From the NCBI GenBank assembly GCA_013203565.1, contig JABMPZ010000021.1:1-20472 (forward strand): DNA of 20,472 bases. The letters are read 5' to 3'. This DNA is from Parcubacteria group bacterium. GTDB lineage: Bacteria; Patescibacteriota; Minisyncoccia; Minisyncoccales; CG1-02-41-26. The stretch's first letter is position 1. The number at the start of each line of letters is the position of its first letter. The position numbers and the translations under genes were made by a program. This document shows, one piece after another, positions 20,029 through 20,472 of this stretch. The notes beneath the pieces are model-generated. The model made no database searches. It had not been told where the DNA came from and saw nothing but the letters and a program-made list of their open reading frames with translations.

Positions 20029-20472
20029 ATGTCGAAATACATTCTAAACTTCATTATCTTCTTCGTTGTGTTGGCAGTAGGTGTGTTAATTTATCAGACT
20101 TGGTATAGTCCAAATGAAGAGCAAGAGGAATTACCTCCTGTGACTATTGAGTTAAATGATGAAAATAATATAGAAAATAACATGGAAAATAATATAGAGG
20201 GTCTTGGAATAGAGATTCTACAACAAGCAGATGGTCAGGAAGCAAAAAACGGTGATAATGTTTCTGTACACTATACAGGCACATTAGTTGACGGTACAAA
20301 GTTTGATTCCAGCGTAGATAGAGGTCAGCCGTTTCAGTTTGGTTTAGGGGCTGGTCAAGTAATTCGTGGCTGGGATTTAGGAGTCTTAGGTATGAAGATA
20401 GGGGAGAAGAGAAAGCTAACTATTGCCCCTGAACTTGGATATGGAGATAGAGACATGGGAAGCATTCCTCCA
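20029..20472 (+). CDS. Membrane-anchored FKBP-type peptidyl-prolyl isomerase (3' end cut by window)
   Basis: The frame opens at ATG 20029 (AAAATATG context) and runs off the window after 148 codons. Residues about 5-22 (ILNFIIFFVVLAVGVLIY) form a signal anchor, followed by an acidic Asn/Glu-rich linker with the repeated NNIENNMENNIE pattern. The FKBP domain begins near residue 65: GDNVSVHYTGTLVDGTKFDSS, FQFGLGAGQVIRGWDLGVLG and LTIAPELGYGDRDMGSIPP. The conserved FKBP residues are all in place; only the last strand, about 20 residues, is missing. It likely acts as a foldase on the outer face of the membrane. It follows the LiaI-like gene by 24 bases, probably one transcript. Confidence 0.94.
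   Translation, partial: MSKYILNFIIFFVVLAVGVLIYQTWYSPNEEQEELPPVTIELNDENNIENNMENNIEGLGIEILQQADGQEAKNGDNVSVHYTGTLVDGTKFDSSVDRGQPFQFGLGAGQVIRGWDLGVLGMKIGEKRKLTIAPELGYGDRDMGSIPP

Noticed and set aside
1..20472. Recoded TGA (as in Gracilibacteria or Absconditabacteria)
   Set aside because: TGA terminates several genes at family-appropriate lengths (dehydrogenase 7958, Panacea 12308) and no gene needs readthrough.
1..20472. CRISPR arrays, tRNA or rRNA genes
   Set aside because: No regularly spaced direct repeats and no cloverleaf-like or rRNA-like segment was noticed in the intergenic stretches, which are all below 300 bases.

Overview
The window is AT-rich and compact, and looks like the chromosome of an uncultivated Patescibacteria (CPR) bacterium. 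The reasons are short intergenic gaps, mostly Shine-Dalgarno-less starts in an AT-AT-ATG context, a thin set of nucleotide-salvage and glycolysis genes, many small stand-alone enzymes, and TGA used as an ordinary stop codon. The lineage is inferred from style and gene content only; no rRNA or tRNA gene was seen.

Layout. Positions 1-3091 hold a one-carbon/thymidylate block: glyA (cut by the left edge), thyA, a dihydrofolate reductase and a Nudix hydrolase. SHMT makes methylene-THF, ThyA uses it to make dTMP and leaves DHF, and DHFR regenerates THF. A perfect 42-bp palindrome sits just before the DHFR start. Next come the YchF ATPase (3138-4202) and an RRM RNA-binding protein with a long leader and its own consensus promoter. 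From 4829 to 8289 a same-strand run encodes a membrane-anchored DUF192 protein, an HD phosphohydrolase, a CYTH protein, a D-2-hydroxyacid dehydrogenase and a MazG-like pyrophosphohydrolase.

Positions 8300-10554 hold two monocistronic genes that differ in style from their neighbours: a DhnA-type class I fructose-bisphosphate aldolase and a HisG-like protein. Each has a consensus promoter, a strong Shine-Dalgarno and its own terminator. Then come gpmA and an XRE-Panacea (DUF4065) antitoxin-like gene. The gene following it is only a 28-codon stub that runs into a 187-bp imperfect palindrome (12376-12562) ending five bases before a large UvrD helicase-nuclease gene.

From 15480 there is a zeta-like P-loop kinase overlapping a DUF2188 gene, with tandem operator-like palindromes at the promoter: a candidate toxin-antitoxin-like pair. 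A TrmB-type regulator (minus strand) and an unusual radical SAM protein with an N-terminal hydrophobic signal/anchor are divergently transcribed from two perfect sigma-70-type promoters. The window closes with a PspC protein, a DUF5668/LiaI-like membrane protein and the start of a membrane-anchored FKBP prolyl isomerase cut by the right edge.

The best leads for new biology are the zeta/DUF2188 pair, the Panacea gene with its stub partner and giant palindrome, the TrmB/membrane-radical-SAM pair with a switch-like leader, the HisG-like protein with altered substrate motifs, and the CRP-box-like palindrome inside the folate block.
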